NCBI GenBank assembly: GCA_025362115.1
Contig: JANYIK010000002.1
Location: forward strand, 1 to 6,453
DNA length: 6,453 nucleotides
From: Methylophilaceae bacterium
Lineage (GTDB): Bacteria > Pseudomonadota > Gammaproteobacteria > Burkholderiales > Methylophilaceae
Direction of reading: 5' to 3'
Shown here: in pieces, positions 5,663-6,453 of the stretch
How the letters are laid out: the number at the start of each line of letters is the position of its first letter
How positions within the stretch are numbered: the stretch's first letter is position 1
Program-made: the position numbers and the translations under genes
The notes under the pieces: generated by a model
The model's input: only the letters and a program-made list of their open reading frames with translations
Databases searched by the model: none
What the model was told of the DNA's origin: nothing

Positions 5663-6453
5663 CACCCTTCCCTGCCTTACGGTTGCTGCCCGCCACCATA
5701 CGGAACTCAAACAGACGGCACTCCAGCGGACCATTGAACAACGGCGTTTTCCTTGAAGGCGACAAGCGCATCAACTTGGGCATACGCAAATCGCTGGTCA
5801 GGAAAAACGCATTCCATCCGGCAAAATTGGCTTTTAAGGCCGAGGCCAGCTGCGGATACAAATCTGCCAGCTCGTCGCCATCGCCGATGCGCTCGCCGTA
5901 AGGTGGATTGGTCAACAGCGTGCCGGTTACGCCTTCTTTCAATAACGGCGCCGCGACTTGCAGGATGTTCATTTCCTGTATCTGCACCACATTGGAAAGC
6001 CCCGCCGCTTCCAGATTTTGGCGCGCTGCCCGGACCGATCTAAAATCCACGTCGCTGCCGAACAGCGGCATCGGAGAGGCCGGTTTAACGCGCTTCTGCG
6101 CCGCCAACCGTAAAACATCCCAGGCTTTAGCATCAAAATTTTTCAGTTTCTCAAAACCAAAACTGCGCTTCAATCCCGGCGCAATATCCAGCGCCATGAG
6201 TGCAGCTTCGATCAAAAACGTGCCGCTGCCGCACATGGGGTCTAATAGCGGCATACCAGCCTGCCAACCGCTGAGTTTCAAAATGCCAGCAGCCAGATTT
6301 TCGCGCAAAGGCGCATCTACGCTGGCTTGCCGGTGACCACGCTGATACAGCGCCGCGCCAGAGGTATCCACATAAAACTGGCATTCGTCAAAGGTGAGGT
6401 AGGCGTGGAGTCGCACATCCGGCTCGCGCGTATCCACGCTGGGACGGATGCCG
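5655..6453 (-). CDS. rlmL: RlmL-like 23S rRNA guanine-N2 methyltransferase, C-terminal 265 residues (5' end beyond window)
   Basis: The frame is open through the right edge, so the gene is incomplete. The visible part starts GIRPSVDTREPDVRLHAYL, the end of the THUMP region, parallel to E. coli RlmL RPNVDRENPDLVVNVWL (from memory). Then comes the Rossmann methyltransferase domain: SAM motif I DPMCGSGT (visible residues 71-78), FGSDVD (about 131-136) and the catalytic NPPY followed by GER (182-188). NPPY enzymes of this type methylate a guanine N2; the E. coli relative makes m2G2445 in 23S rRNA. The protein ends at TAA 5657-5655 shortly after NGPLECRLFEFRM. It therefore lacks the RlmK half fused in E. 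coli RlmKL and is a stand-alone form. The exact target base is inferred from the family. A GTG at 6437 is internal, since homology continues upstream of it. The stop overlaps the mazG start. Confidence 0.9.
   Translation of the reverse strand, partial: GIRPSVDTREPDVRLHAYLTFDECQFYVDTSGAALYQRGHRQASVDAPLRENLAAGILKLSGWQAGMPLLDPMCGSGTFLIEAALMALDIAPGLKRSFGFEKLKNFDAKAWDVLRLAAQKRVKPASPMPLFGSDVDFRSVRAARQNLEAAGLSNVVQIQEMNILQVAAPLLKEGVTGTLLTNPPYGERIGDGDELADLYPQLASALKANFAGWNAFFLTSDLRMPKLMRLSPSRKTPLFNGPLECRLFEFRMVAGSNRKAGKGDE

Noticed and set aside
5663..5734. 24-residue N-terminal extension of the MazG-like protein
   Set aside because: It lies wholly inside the rlmL coding sequence and shows no MazG similarity. 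ATG 5662 has a ribosome binding site and a typical overlap.
6435..6437. GTG as the start of the methyltransferase
   Set aside because: The frame and the RlmL-like residues (GIRPS) continue upstream to the window edge, so this is an internal valine codon.
1..6453. CRISPR arrays, tRNA or rRNA genes, insertion sequences
   Set aside because: No regularly spaced repeats, cloverleaf, rRNA-like stretch, transposase or terminal inverted repeats flanking the toxin-antitoxin island were seen.

Overview
The window looks like chromosome from a betaproteobacterium or a close relative. This is an inference from three things: the dnaE-accA gene pair, a stand-alone RlmL-type rRNA methyltransferase that is not fused to RlmK, and the overall look of the DnaE protein. 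Base composition appears only slightly above 50% GC by eye. I could not run a search, so no genus is claimed.

Layout. Leftmost, on the minus strand, is the 5' end of accA (1-111), preceded 26 bp upstream by a complete dnaE (138-3569). These are housekeeping genes: the acetyl-CoA carboxylase alpha subunit and the replicative DNA polymerase. A 127-bp divergent intergenic region follows (3570-3696). It carries a good plus-strand promoter and a dense set of palindromic half-sites. From it runs a plus-strand toxin-antitoxin operon (3697-4283): an AbrB/MazE-fold antitoxin overlapping a VapC-like PIN ribonuclease by an ATGA junction.

Convergent to it on the minus strand is a second and unrelated toxin-antitoxin operon (5237 down to 4621): a ribbon-helix-helix antitoxin overlapping a PIN-family toxin by a GTGA junction. 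A four-cysteine protein of 60 residues (4434-4616) follows the toxin by 4 nt. Between the two operons lies about 150 bp with no confident gene. It does hold an odd split reading frame (4280-4431) with a good Shine-Dalgarno sequence and a GGGAAAA slippery heptamer at the point where the frame must change.

On the right, still minus strand, are a short MazG-type nucleotide pyrophosphohydrolase (5276-5662) and the 3' part of an RlmL-like 23S rRNA guanine-N2 methyltransferase (5655 to the window edge). These two overlap by 8 bp, and a perfect 17-bp tandem duplication covers the junction.

How it fits together. rlmL, mazG, dnaE and accA read as a conserved housekeeping stretch. The two PIN modules sit between mazG and dnaE as an accessory island of about 1.5 kb. 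Each module has its own palindromic operator on top of its promoter, as expected for autorepressed type II modules. The second module's promoter lies at the very end of mazG, so its palindrome abuts the mazG stop codon. I see no clearly new multi-gene system. The items most worth a second look are the small cysteine protein tied to the PIN toxin, the possible frameshifted small ORF, and the frame-changing 17-bp duplication at the rlmL/mazG junction.
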